Shown here piece after piece: positions 15,088 through 23,445 of a DNA stretch of 64,000 nucleotides. Positions within the stretch are counted from its first letter, which is position 1, and the number at the start of each line of letters is the position of its first letter. Under the pieces are notes generated by a model. It saw only the letters and a program-made list of their open reading frames with translations. It ran no database searches and was not told where the DNA came from. Location of the stretch: NCBI RefSeq assembly GCF_900637205.1, contig NZ_LR134355.1, positions 5,270,001-5,334,000 of the forward strand. The letters run 5' to 3'. Source of the stretch: Mycolicibacterium chitae. GTDB lineage: Bacteria > Actinomycetota > Actinomycetes > Mycobacteriales > Mycobacteriaceae. Both the position numbers and the translations under genes were made by a program.

Positions 15088-17286
15088 TCAGTACGCGCGC
15101 CGCAACCGCATGCCCAGCGGACGCCCGTCGGGATCGAGCACCAGGCGGTAGAGCGGGATGGTCAGCCACCGGTGTCGGCGCGGCGCCCTCGCGGGCCGGC
15201 CTCCGCTGTGCCGCCGCAGCCGCCCGGGTGGGCGCGGCCCGCGGCACCCGTCGTCGTACCAGGCGTCGAGATCGGCGGCCTGTCGGCGCACCGCCTCGGC
15301 GGCGCGGTCGGGATCGAGCAGTTCGGCGTCCTCGGCGAGGTCGAGGTGTTCGCGCATCAGGTCCAGCCGCAGCCGTCTTGCGAAGGACCGGGCGCCGTCA
15401 CCGAGGCCGGCGGGATCGAGCGGGTCACGCGGGTCGCGTTCGTCGTCGAGAATCGCCGCCGTCAGCTCCGAATCGTGGGTCCAGGAGCGGTTGTTGAGGT
15501 TGTTGCTGCCGACCGCGGCCCACACGTCGTCGATGACACAGACCTTGGCGTGCACGTAAATCGGTCTGCCCGCGGCGTTTTCGATATCGAAGATCTGCAC
15601 CCGCGGGCCGCCGGCGGCGCGCACCATCGCCATGGCCTCGGCCTGGCCGAGTTGGGCCGCGCGGGTGGCCACCTGCTGATCGACGCGGCGCGGCACCACC
15701 GCGATCAGGTGCAGTTCCGGTGAACGCCGCAGCGCCGCAGCGAAGATGCGCGCGACGTCGACCGACCACAGGTACTGGTCCTCGACGTACACCAGCCGGC
15801 GGGCGCGGCTGAGCGCCTTGACGTAGCCCCGCGCGATGCTGCGCTCCCCGAGCGGTGCGAAGGGATGCGCCGGGCGGCGCCGCGGGTAGGTCCGCAGGAT
15901 CTGCACCGCGCACGACCCGGCCTCGGGTGGATCGACGGCCGGCGGCGGCAGCGGCGTCGCCGTGCGGGGCAGCCCGTGCACCCGGTCGGCGAGCAGATGC
16001 CAGGGCAGTCGCACCAGCGCGGCGGGGTCCTCCCACCGCTCGCGGAACGCGTCCTCCACGTCGCGGACCGCCGGTCCCCGCACCGCCACCTGGAGGTCGT
16101 GGCGGGCCGGGGTGGGCCCGTACACCTCGTCGGGTGACACCGGCTGCGGGTCACCGCGGTGTGCGGCGTCGTCGCGGCTGCCGAGGTCCGTGTCGATGCC
16201 GCCGACAAACGCGACATCCTCGCCGGGGCGCCCGGGCCGGCGCACCACGACCAGCTTCTGGTGATGGCTGCCGAGGGGCCGGATGCGTTGGTCGAGCAGC
16301 ACCTCGACGCCCGCGGCGGCAACGTCTTTCGCGAAGCTGCGGTTCTCCGCGGCGTGGTAGCCGAGTTGGGCGAGGTGCGAGCGCCACAGCAGTCCGCGGA
16401 CCAGCGCCCCGCGCCGCGCGGCGCTGCCCAGCGCGTCGGCCACGGTGGGACCTTGGTCGGTGAGCCGCTCCTCGGAATCGGCGCGCCAACCTGCGAAGAG
16501 CACCAGATCTCCTGCGCCGGTGTCGGTTACGGCCGCGGCGAGGGCGTCGAAGTAGGTACGCCCGTGGATCAGGGGTTCGACCTTGTTCCCCGCGGTCCAG
16601 GCCCGCAGCCGGGTCGCGTCGTTGCCGCGTTCGGACTCGGTGAGCAACCAGTCCTCGACGGCGGATCCGCGGGGCGGTGCGAGGCCCAGGCAGGCCCGCA
16701 ACTGCGGCACCATCTCCTCGCCGTTGGGGGCGGCCACCACGCTGAACCGGTGCTGTTCCTGCGAGGTGCGTTCGGTCAGCGAGCGCGTGACCACTTCGCG
16801 CATCGCGATCACCGCGACCCGGCCGGGGTGGCGCCGCGCAAAGTCGACAAACAACCGCCAGTCGTGCCCGGCATCGTCGCCGATGAGCACCCACCGCCGC
16901 TGCGGATGCTGCTCGGCGAGCCGGTCCAGCGTCGCGCGTTTGCCTTTCAGGCCCACACCCAGCAGTCCCCACGGCGCGAGCAGGCGCCCGGACATCAGCG
17001 GTCGGCCAGCCGGGTAGCCGTCGCGCTGGAGGAACTCGGTGAAGAACCGGGCGAACGCCCCGGGCACCGCGGTCAGGTAGAACACAGGCGCGTCGAGTTC
17101 GGACTCGACCAGCGTCCGCAGCAGCTTCGGCATGCCCAACGGGGTGCGCCGGTCGCGCGGGGTCCGGGCGAACAGGGCCCGCGCCCGGCCCAGTTGGCGG
17201 CGCAGGTGCACGACGGGCAGGACGCCGTCGGCGTCGTAGACCACGCCGAAGGAGGGGTTCGACGGGTGATCGTCGTCGTGCGGCAC
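15088..17286 (-). CDS. App1-like (DUF2183) phosphatase fused to phospholipase D-like domain
   Basis: A 732-residue fusion. Residues about 10-190 resemble DUF2183/App1 phosphatidate phosphatases: a DADG motif near the N terminus, PVFYLTAVPGAF, and GDDAGHDWRLF as the later HAD motif. Residues about 230-640 are phospholipase D-like with two HKD-type motifs, GSHHQKLVVV and YVHAKVCVID followed by GSNNLNNRSW. The first HKD motif has Arg where Asp is expected. PLD makes phosphatidic acid and App1 enzymes dephosphorylate it, so the fusion could run both steps. The GTG start at 17286 has an adjacent GGAGG, closer than usual, so the start is uncertain. No signal peptide is seen. Confidence 0.83.
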   Translation of the reverse strand: MPHDDDHPSNPSFGVVYDADGVLPVVHLRRQLGRARALFARTPRDRRTPLGMPKLLRTLVESELDAPVFYLTAVPGAFARFFTEFLQRDGYPAGRPLMSGRLLAPWGLLGVGLKGKRATLDRLAEQHPQRRWVLIGDDAGHDWRLFVDFARRHPGRVAVIAMREVVTRSLTERTSQEQHRFSVVAAPNGEEMVPQLRACLGLAPPRGSAVEDWLLTESERGNDATRLRAWTAGNKVEPLIHGRTYFDALAAAVTDTGAGDLVLFAGWRADSEERLTDQGPTVADALGSAARRGALVRGLLWRSHLAQLGYHAAENRSFAKDVAAAGVEVLLDQRIRPLGSHHQKLVVVRRPGRPGEDVAFVGGIDTDLGSRDDAAHRGDPQPVSPDEVYGPTPARHDLQVAVRGPAVRDVEDAFRERWEDPAALVRLPWHLLADRVHGLPRTATPLPPPAVDPPEAGSCAVQILRTYPRRRPAHPFAPLGERSIARGYVKALSRARRLVYVEDQYLWSVDVARIFAAALRRSPELHLIAVVPRRVDQQVATRAAQLGQAEAMAMVRAAGGPRVQIFDIENAAGRPIYVHAKVCVIDDVWAAVGSNNLNNRSWTHDSELTAAILDDERDPRDPLDPAGLGDGARSFARRLRLDLMREHLDLAEDAELLDPDRAAEAVRRQAADLDAWYDDGCRGPRPPGRLRRHSGGRPARAPRRHRWLTIPLYRLVLDPDGRPLGMRLRRAY

Positions 17287-17333
17287 CCCTCCACTATTCC
17301 CGAGGTGGGGCCGCCGAAACCGTGGCTTTGGCC

Positions 17334-18167
17334 TCAGAGCCGCCCGTCGATGCGCAGCTCCGGATGCACCCAGTTCGGTGAGCGGCGCTCCTTGAACGCC
17401 ATGAAGCCCTCGATGGACTCCGGCGCCCCCAGGCTGGCCTGCATCCCGACCCGGTCGTAGAGACCGAGGTAGTTGTCCAGGCTGGACTTGACTACCGTGC
17501 GGGCCCCGGGCGCAGTTCGGCAGCACTGCGCGAGGACCTCGCGGGCCGCGTCGGGCAGGTCGTCGTGACCGACGACGCGCGCGACCATGCCCCAGTCCAG
17601 CGCCTCCTGCGCGGTCAGGGTGCGGCCGGTGAACATCAGGTCGCGGGTTCGGACCGGTCCGATGAGCCGCGCAAGCATCTGGCTGTAGTAGGTGTCGGCG
17701 ATGCCGCGGTAGAGCTCGGGCACCCGGAAGGTGGCCCGATCGCTGACGACCGCCATGTCGGCGCACAGCGCGATCTGCAGACCGCCGCCCTGGCACAGCC
17801 CGTTGACGGCGGCCACCACCGGTTTGGCCGACTGCCGCAGCGTGTCGAAGGGCAGGGCATCCATGCCGAGCGCGCTGCCGAAGGTCAGCCAGTTGTCCTC
17901 GCCGCCACCGCCCATGTCACCACCGGGGGCGAACACGTCGCCGGCCCCGGTGATCAGCAACCCGGCCAGATCCGGGTCGGAGCCCACGTGGTTGACCGCG
18001 TACTTGATGCCGAAGTACATCGCCGGCGTCATCGCGTTGCGGGCCTCGGGCCGGTCCAGCGTGCAGATCCCGAACGGTCCCTCGCGGTCGAAGCGCAGGA
18101 ACTTCGTGCCCAGCCAGTCGCCCTCCGGTGGCCGCGGACCCTGCTCTGCCGCACTGGATTCGGTCAC
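17334..18167 (-). CDS. Enoyl-CoA hydratase/isomerase family protein
   Basis: A 277-residue crotonase-fold protein. The CoA oxyanion-hole segments are LLITGAGDVFAPGGDMG (about 70-86) and NGLCQGGGLQIAL (about 121-133). Of the two catalytic positions of classical hydratases, only the second region (VPELYRGIAD) has a Glu, so hydratase, isomerase or hydrolase activity is open. The GTG start overlaps the preceding SDR stop (GTGA). It is the last gene of the six-gene Rieske/P450 operon and probably acts on the CoA ester late in that pathway. Confidence 0.87.
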   Translation of the reverse strand: MTESSAAEQGPRPPEGDWLGTKFLRFDREGPFGICTLDRPEARNAMTPAMYFGIKYAVNHVGSDPDLAGLLITGAGDVFAPGGDMGGGGEDNWLTFGSALGMDALPFDTLRQSAKPVVAAVNGLCQGGGLQIALCADMAVVSDRATFRVPELYRGIADTYYSQMLARLIGPVRTRDLMFTGRTLTAQEALDWGMVARVVGHDDLPDAAREVLAQCCRTAPGARTVVKSSLDNYLGLYDRVGMQASLGAPESIEGFMAFKERRSPNWVHPELRIDGRL

Positions 18168-18919
18168 GTGCGCCGCCCTCCGTTGACACCGATGACCTGT
18201 CCGGTCACATAGGACGACTCATCTTGGCACAGGAAGATCGCGGCGTTGGCGATGTCTTCGGGTCGGCCCGCGCGGCGCACCGGAGTGATCTTTGCGAAAT
18301 GCTCCAACGACGCGGTGAACCGGCCCTCGGCGATCGCCTTCTCGAGCATCGGTGTCACCACCATTCCGGGTGGGATGGTGTTGACGGTGATGCCCTTGGG
18401 CCCCAGCTCGAGCGCCAGCGCCTTGGTGAAACCGATCACGCCGGACTTCGAGCTGACGTATGCCGCCATCTGCGACTGACCGCCCTGCGCGCTCGACGAG
18501 GAGATGTTGACGATGCGTCCCCAGGCCGCCTCCAGCATGTCCGGCAGCACCTCCTGGGTGCAGATGAACGGCCCGCGTAGGTTGATCGCCATCACCCGGT
18601 CCCACTGCTCGTCGGTGATCTCGGCGAACTTGCCGAACTGTTCGACCCCGGCGTTGTTGACCAGGATCAACACCGGCCCGAGTTCCGAGCGGACCCGCTC
18701 GACGGCCGCCCGGACCTGCCCGCGGTCCGAGACGTCGACGGTGTAGCCGGTGACGGTGCCACCCTGTTCCCGTAGTCGCGCGACCTCGGCGTCGAGTTGG
18801 GCGGTGTCGAGGTCGAAAACGGCGACCTTGGTGCCGCGGCCGGCGAGCGCCTCGGCGATCGCGAGGCCAAGGCCCTGCGCACCGCCGGTGACGATGGCGG
18901 TGGTTCCTTCGAACGGCAT
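18164..18919 (-). CDS. Short-chain dehydrogenase/reductase of the catabolic operon
   Basis: A 251-residue classical SDR: TGGAQGLG NAD(P) loop at 11-18, NNAG near 89, Ser in ISSSSAQGG, and YVSSK catalytic motif near 154. It would oxidise a hydroxyl group to a ketone, for example one introduced by the P450 or Rieske enzyme next to it. It sits 3 bp after the P450 stop and overlaps the enoyl-CoA hydratase start, so it is part of the same operon. An FabG-like 3-hydroxyacyl-CoA role is also possible. Confidence 0.9.
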   Translation of the reverse strand: MPFEGTTAIVTGGAQGLGLAIAEALAGRGTKVAVFDLDTAQLDAEVARLREQGGTVTGYTVDVSDRGQVRAAVERVRSELGPVLILVNNAGVEQFGKFAEITDEQWDRVMAINLRGPFICTQEVLPDMLEAAWGRIVNISSSSAQGGQSQMAAYVSSKSGVIGFTKALALELGPKGITVNTIPPGMVVTPMLEKAIAEGRFTASLEHFAKITPVRRAGRPEDIANAAIFLCQDESSYVTGQVIGVNGGRRT

Positions 18920-18922
18920 GTC

Positions 18923-20215
18923 TCAGTCGCTCCCCGGGGTGAACCCGATGTGCAGCTTGGTGAGGCCGCGCAGGATGAAGGTCGGCAGGTACCGGTAGCG
19001 GCGGTCCCCGGGCGGGCCGTGCTTGTCCTCGTCGATCCAGATGTCGCCGGTGCGGTCGAGGAGCCGATTGAGGCTCACCATGGCCTCCGCGCGGGCCAAC
19101 GGCGCGCCCGGGCAGCTGTGTGCGCCACGGCCGAAGGCGATGTGCTGCCGTGCGTTCGGGCGCTTCAGGTCGAATGTGTCCGGGTCCTCGAAGCGCCGGG
19201 GGTCGCGGTTGGCCGCGGCGTTGTTCAGCATCACCGTGGTACCGGCCGGCAGATCCACCCCGCCGACGGTGACTGGCACCTTGGACAGGCGGAAGTCGCC
19301 CCGGATGGGGCTTTCGAACCGCAGCGCCTCCTCGACGAAACCGGGGATCAGGCTGCGGTCGGCGCGCAGATTCGCCTGCAGCTCAGCGTCTTCGGCGATC
19401 ATCATCACCGCTGTGCTCAGCAGCCGCACCGTGGTCTCCTGGCCGGCCGCGAACAGGTTGGCCGCCACGCACACCACGTCGATCACCGGCGGCGTGCTGC
19501 CGTCGGGAAAAAGCGCGGCGGCCAGTCCGGTCAGCACGTCGTCGCGCGGGTTCTCCCGGCGGTCGGTGATGTAGTCGGTGAACTTCCCGTAGAGGTACTC
19601 CAGCGGCGAGTGGTGCATCGCGTCCCCGCCGCTGCTGCCGATCGTGCCGGTCGCGGTCAGCAGTTGGGCGCGGAAGTCGTCGTGGTCGGATTCCGGCACA
19701 CCCAGCAGGTCGGCGATCACCAGCATCGCGAACGGGTTGCCGAAATCGGCGACGAATTCACAACTTCCACCGGCCAGCGCCTCGTCGTACTGACGGTCGG
19801 CCAGCCGCCACATGAACTCCTCGTTCTCCTTGAGGCGCTTGGGGGTGATCATCCGCGACAGCAGTGCGCGGTGATCGGTGTGCACCGGCGGATCCAGCGT
19901 CGGCAGCTGATCGTTGAACGGCAGCTTGTCGCGGTGCTCGGCGATCAGGTCCGAGATGTCGTCACCCTCGAGCGGCACCGGAAACCCGGGGAACGGACCG
20001 GTGACCGCGGTGCACGCCGAGAACCGCACGTTGTCGTTGTAGACCCCCACGGCCTCCTCGTAGCCGGTGATCATCACGACGTCGTGGTGGGGTTCGCGGC
20101 GCACGGGGCACAGCTCGCGGAGTGCGGCGAGGTAGTCGTACGGGTCGTGGAGCAGCTTGTTGTCGGTGAAGAAGTCGACCGCGTCGACGTCGAGCGCGGT
20201 CCGCTGGTCGGTCAC
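18923..20215 (-). CDS. Cytochrome P450 monooxygenase
   Basis: A 430-residue soluble bacterial P450. Helix I has AGQETT (257-262), the ExxR pair is Glu296-Arg299 in EEALR, and the heme ligand is Cys368 in FGRGAHSCPG. The group is one of the mycobacterial CYPs acting on hydrophobic substrates such as sterol or terpenoid compounds; the family number cannot be set from memory. The GTG start overlaps the preceding NTF2-like gene stop (GTGA). Redox partners (ferredoxin, reductase) are not in this operon. Confidence 0.93.
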   Translation of the reverse strand: MTDQRTALDVDAVDFFTDNKLLHDPYDYLAALRELCPVRREPHHDVVMITGYEEAVGVYNDNVRFSACTAVTGPFPGFPVPLEGDDISDLIAEHRDKLPFNDQLPTLDPPVHTDHRALLSRMITPKRLKENEEFMWRLADRQYDEALAGGSCEFVADFGNPFAMLVIADLLGVPESDHDDFRAQLLTATGTIGSSGGDAMHHSPLEYLYGKFTDYITDRRENPRDDVLTGLAAALFPDGSTPPVIDVVCVAANLFAAGQETTVRLLSTAVMMIAEDAELQANLRADRSLIPGFVEEALRFESPIRGDFRLSKVPVTVGGVDLPAGTTVMLNNAAANRDPRRFEDPDTFDLKRPNARQHIAFGRGAHSCPGAPLARAEAMVSLNRLLDRTGDIWIDEDKHGPPGDRRYRYLPTFILRGLTKLHIGFTPGSD

Positions 20216-20676
20216 TCCGCCTCCCCGGCGCTTTCGAAGGCGGGCATGGTGGCCGGATCCGGCAACTCCATCTGCAGGTACACCGCGATGTAGGTGATCT
20301 TGTTGTCCGCGTTGAACTCGTAGACCGAGGCGGTGTTCACGACACTGCTGAAATCGCCTACCCGGCTGTGCTCTTCGAGTTCGAGGAACGCCACCTCGCC
20401 CGCCTCGGAGAGGCGCTTGAACGAGCAGTCCCAGTCCGAAGACTTCGCCCAATTGGTCAGGAATTCGGTGTACTCGGTCCAGTTCATCACCTCTTTGAAC
20501 GGGCCGATCCGCACGAAGTCGTCGGTGGCGATCAGTTCCGCCAGCGGCGCCCAGCTCTCGACGGAGAAGTCGGGTTGCTTGGCGCTGTCCACCAACGCCT
20601 TCATCGTCTTGCTGTACTCCAGTACCGTCCGCGACCGCCCGGTGGCCGCACCGAGCGCGTCGTCGAGAGTGGTCAC
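20212..20676 (-). CDS. NTF2-like protein (second), candidate oxygenase small subunit
   Basis: A 154-residue alpha+beta protein with the NTF2/SnoaL-like pattern: N-terminal helices, FVRIGPFKEVMNWTEYTEFL, and C-terminal strands (FLELEEHSRV, KITYIAVYLQM). Such folds form polyketide cyclases, ketosteroid isomerases, limonene epoxide hydrolases and the beta subunits of ring-hydroxylating oxygenases. It overlaps both neighbours by four bases, between another NTF2-like gene and the P450. The actual role is not known; structural partner of the Rieske enzyme and isomerase are both open. Confidence 0.78.
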   Translation of the reverse strand: MTTLDDALGAATGRSRTVLEYSKTMKALVDSAKQPDFSVESWAPLAELIATDDFVRIGPFKEVMNWTEYTEFLTNWAKSSDWDCSFKRLSEAGEVAFLELEEHSRVGDFSSVVNTASVYEFNADNKITYIAVYLQMELPDPATMPAFESAGEAE

Positions 20677-21197
20677 ACCGTCACCCCGGCGGCGGCCAGC
20701 GTGCGCTCCAGGGCCTCGACGTACTCGCTGGTGCCGTTGAACGGGCCGTGCACCCCGATCGCCACATCCAGGAACGCGTTGTACTCGTCGTTGACGTGGG
20801 TCTCCCAGCGGGTCAGCTGTCCGTCGTCGTTGGTCTGGATGAAGCTGTAGGAGTAAAAGCCCATCTTCACACCGTCTTTGGTGTGGCCCTCCCAGCGCGT
20901 CTTCATCACCACGCCGTTGCTGGCGGGCCAGTAGTCGAAGCTGGCCGGCTTCCAGTCCGGGAAGGTCAATGAGTAGGCCTTGGCCTCCATGGTCGAGGCC
21001 CGGGCGGTGTCGGTGGGGAACTCGCTGAACGGGAAGACCTGATCGCCGGTGAAGTACGGCGACACGTAGACGCCGTCGTCGGCGAACTTCCACGCATCGG
21101 CGAAGGCCGCGCCGTCCTTGACGCTTTGGTCCAGGTAGGCGTCGCGGTAGGCCTCCGCCATCCGAACGTGGTGGGCGATGCGCTCTTCGAGGTTCAC
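20673..21197 (-). CDS. NTF2-like protein (first), candidate oxygenase small subunit
   Basis: A 174-residue NTF2/SnoaL-like protein. The segment AWKFADDGVYVSPYFTG is like the WLALFADD...Y motif of ring-hydroxylating oxygenase beta subunits, and strands such as FDYWPASNGVVMKTRWEGHT follow. GTG 21197 is preceded by GAAGGA. It lies 34 bp after the Rieske alpha subunit and overlaps the next NTF2-like gene by four bases. Position and size fit a beta subunit, while sequence alone would also allow a cyclase or hydrolase. Confidence 0.78.
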   Translation of the reverse strand: MNLEERIAHHVRMAEAYRDAYLDQSVKDGAAFADAWKFADDGVYVSPYFTGDQVFPFSEFPTDTARASTMEAKAYSLTFPDWKPASFDYWPASNGVVMKTRWEGHTKDGVKMGFYSYSFIQTNDDGQLTRWETHVNDEYNAFLDVAIGVHGPFNGTSEYVEALERTLAAAGVTV

Positions 21198-21231
21198 TAT
21201 GTCCTTCTTTCGGGGTTCCAGGGTTGGTTGA

Positions 21232-22596
21232 TCAGCTTTGTGCGGCGGCCATGTGGCGGTCGACCACCGAGTGGAAGTGCGCGACGACGACTTCCTCCTT
21301 GACCAGCGACATGTGGTCGAGTCGGTTGTTGCGCAGGCCTTTTTGTTGGCGCGGCATCTGCTCGTAGTCCTGCTGGAGCGCCTCGAAATACTTGTGGCTG
21401 CCCGGGGTGTCGACGACGATGGCCTCGGCACGCACGGCGTCGCGGAACTCCTCGGGCAGGTACATGTAGCTGGCGACGTGCCAGATGCAGCGGTTGGGGT
21501 CGCCGTCGGGATGCGGCGCCGACATGATGACGTGGCATTCCCCGGCGCGCACCGTCATGAAGTAGTTGGGGAACAGCACCCAGCCCTGGTTGTCGACCAT
21601 CTGGTCGTCGGTGAGGTTGCTGACGTCCAGGCCCATGCCGGTCAGCACCTCGCGGGTGGCCTGTTGCAGCAGCGCGCGGGCGGTGACGCCGTCGGGGAAC
21701 TCGACCTTGCCGTCGTCGTCCCGGTAGGGCGCCAGGAGTTCCTGGAAGCGCGGGATGACCGCGACCGTGCCGGGGAAGGTCTCCGGCAGGGCCAGCATGC
21801 CCTCGACCTGTTCCTGGGTGCTGGCCCCCTGAACCTCGAAGGGAGCCATTGCGACGCTGTGGTTTTCGAAGAAGCGGTAGCGGGCGGTCGCCGGGTTGAT
21901 GTGCAGGACCTGCAGCAACTGCGGGTGGATGCCGTTGATGTGGTAGCCCTCCTCGAAGGCGTCCATGACGACCTTCCAGTTGCACTCGATGGCTTCCTTG
22001 ACGTCCATGACGACGGTGAACTGGTCGATGTTGTAGGGCTCGAGCAGGGTGACGACATCGTCGCCGAGGTACTCGCGCAGCGGGACGGCGTCGGGGTCGG
22101 GGTTGAGGAAGATGAAGCCGGCGAAGGTGTCCACCGACACCGGCAGCAGCGAGTTCTCGGTCTTGTCGATGGGGCCCGCGAGGTTCTCCCGCAGCATGCC
22201 CTTCAGGTTGCCCTCCAGGTCATAGGACCAGAGGTGGTACTGGCAGAGGAATCCGCGCTTGGCGTTGCCGGTCTCGGTGATGCACAGCGCGTTACCGCGG
22301 TGCCGGCAGGAGTTGACGAAACCCCGTAGTACATCGTCTTTTCCGCGGACGATCAGGAAGGACTGGTCGAGGATCTGGTAACGCTTCCAGTCGCCGGCCT
22401 TCGGGATCTCGTCGACGCGGCCGGCGATCTGCCAGGACCGCAGCCAGATCGCGTCGCGTTCCCGCGCCGCGTAGTCCGGGCAGGTGTAGCGGTCGGTGGG
22501 GATCGTCATGTTGAACGTGCCGGGTTGCACGTCGTCGAGGCCCAGACCGAGGCCCGAGGCGGGGTCGAGCCAGTCTCCGGGGCGGGTTGCCGGCAT
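21232..22596 (-). CDS. Rieske non-heme iron oxygenase, alpha subunit
   Basis: A 454-residue ring-hydroxylating oxygenase alpha subunit. The Rieske 2Fe-2S ligands are Cys97 and His99 (CRHRGN) with Cys118 and His121 (CQYHLW). The mononuclear iron ligands are His219 and His224 in EEGYHINGIHP. It activates O2 on an aromatic, steroid or terpenoid substrate. AAGGAGG stands 10 bases before ATG 22596; a TTG one codon earlier is less likely. It is the first gene of a six-gene operon and is divergent from a TetR regulator. No ferredoxin or reductase is encoded nearby. Confidence 0.93.
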   Translation of the reverse strand: MPATRPGDWLDPASGLGLGLDDVQPGTFNMTIPTDRYTCPDYAARERDAIWLRSWQIAGRVDEIPKAGDWKRYQILDQSFLIVRGKDDVLRGFVNSCRHRGNALCITETGNAKRGFLCQYHLWSYDLEGNLKGMLRENLAGPIDKTENSLLPVSVDTFAGFIFLNPDPDAVPLREYLGDDVVTLLEPYNIDQFTVVMDVKEAIECNWKVVMDAFEEGYHINGIHPQLLQVLHINPATARYRFFENHSVAMAPFEVQGASTQEQVEGMLALPETFPGTVAVIPRFQELLAPYRDDDGKVEFPDGVTARALLQQATREVLTGMGLDVSNLTDDQMVDNQGWVLFPNYFMTVRAGECHVIMSAPHPDGDPNRCIWHVASYMYLPEEFRDAVRAEAIVVDTPGSHKYFEALQQDYEQMPRQQKGLRNNRLDHMSLVKEEVVVAHFHSVVDRHMAAAQS

Positions 22597-22696
22597 CAAT
22601 GGAGTCCTCCTTGGAGTCGTCAGCGACTACTCGCAGCGGTTCGGTGCCGGCGAGGGCCTGCCGGGCGTTTCGGATCCGCTGGTGTGACGGGCCTCA

Positions 22697-22731
22697 CGAT
22701 ACATGAACGTATCGCGGATACAAGACTGTAT
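22697..22731. promoter_or_regulatory. Two palindromes in the Rieske/TetR divergent promoter
   Basis: CGATAC-6-GTATCG at 22697-22714 is perfect, and ATACA-4-TGTAT at 22718-22731 is perfect. They lie 3 bp apart between the Rieske operon and the TetR gene. Both have the size of TetR-dimer sites and could repress both directions at once. Confidence 0.7.
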
Positions 22732-22778
22732 TAGAGTGGTCGGGGTCACACTTTGTGTGGTGATGGGAGGATGCACCG

Positions 22779-23378
22779 GTGGTGGAACGCTGGACCAAGG
22801 AGCGCCGCGCCGAGCATCTGCGCGGGTTGCTGCTCGATGCCGCCGAGGAGGTCTTCGCGCGGAAGGGCCTGACCGGGGCCGCACTCGAGGAGATCGCGGA
22901 CGCGGCCGGGTTCACCCGCGGCGCGATCTATTCGCAGTTCGGCGCCAAGGAGAAGCTGTTCCTGGCGGTGGTCGACCGGCAGCGCCAACGGTTCCTGGAC
23001 GGATTCGCCGAGGTCATGATGTCGTTCCATCGCCTCGACGACGTCGACATCGACGAACTCGCCGACCGTTGGCGGCAGTTGAGCAGCGGCACGGACCGCG
23101 CGGCGCTCGGTTACGAACTTACGCTGTACCTGCTGCGCAATCCGGACGCGCGGGAGGCGGTGGCCGGCCAACGGCTGGAGACCATCCGGGCGCTCGGCGA
23201 GTTCATCAGCAAGAACGTCGCGCGGATCGGCGGGGTGCTGACCATCGACGCCGACACCCTGGCGCGGGTGGTGCTCGCCGCCAACGACGGCATCACCCTC
23301 GACAGCCACCTCGATGGCCAAGACCTCTACCGGCCCTATCTGCAGCTGGTCATCTCGAGCATCCACACCCCGGCCTGA
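22779..23378 (+). CDS. TetR-family regulator of the catabolic operon
   Basis: A 199-residue TetR protein. The helix-turn-helix is about 27-65 (GAALEEIADAAGFTRGAIYS then QFGAKEKLFL). The C-terminal ligand domain is unassigned. The GTG start has GGGAGG 8 bases upstream. It is divergent from the Rieske/P450 operon across two palindromes, and is followed on its own strand by an LLM oxidoreductase. It most likely senses the substrate or a CoA intermediate of the pathway. A perfect CCGCACGTGCGG palindrome follows its stop directly (23379-23390). Confidence 0.92.
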   Translation: MVERWTKERRAEHLRGLLLDAAEEVFARKGLTGAALEEIADAAGFTRGAIYSQFGAKEKLFLAVVDRQRQRFLDGFAEVMMSFHRLDDVDIDELADRWRQLSSGTDRAALGYELTLYLLRNPDAREAVAGQRLETIRALGEFISKNVARIGGVLTIDADTLARVVLAANDGITLDSHLDGQDLYRPYLQLVISSIHTPA

Positions 23379-23445
23379 CCGCACGTGCGGGGAATCCACC
23401 TGGTATCAAAGGTGTTTCGATGCGCCGCAGGAGAAGGATGAGAAC

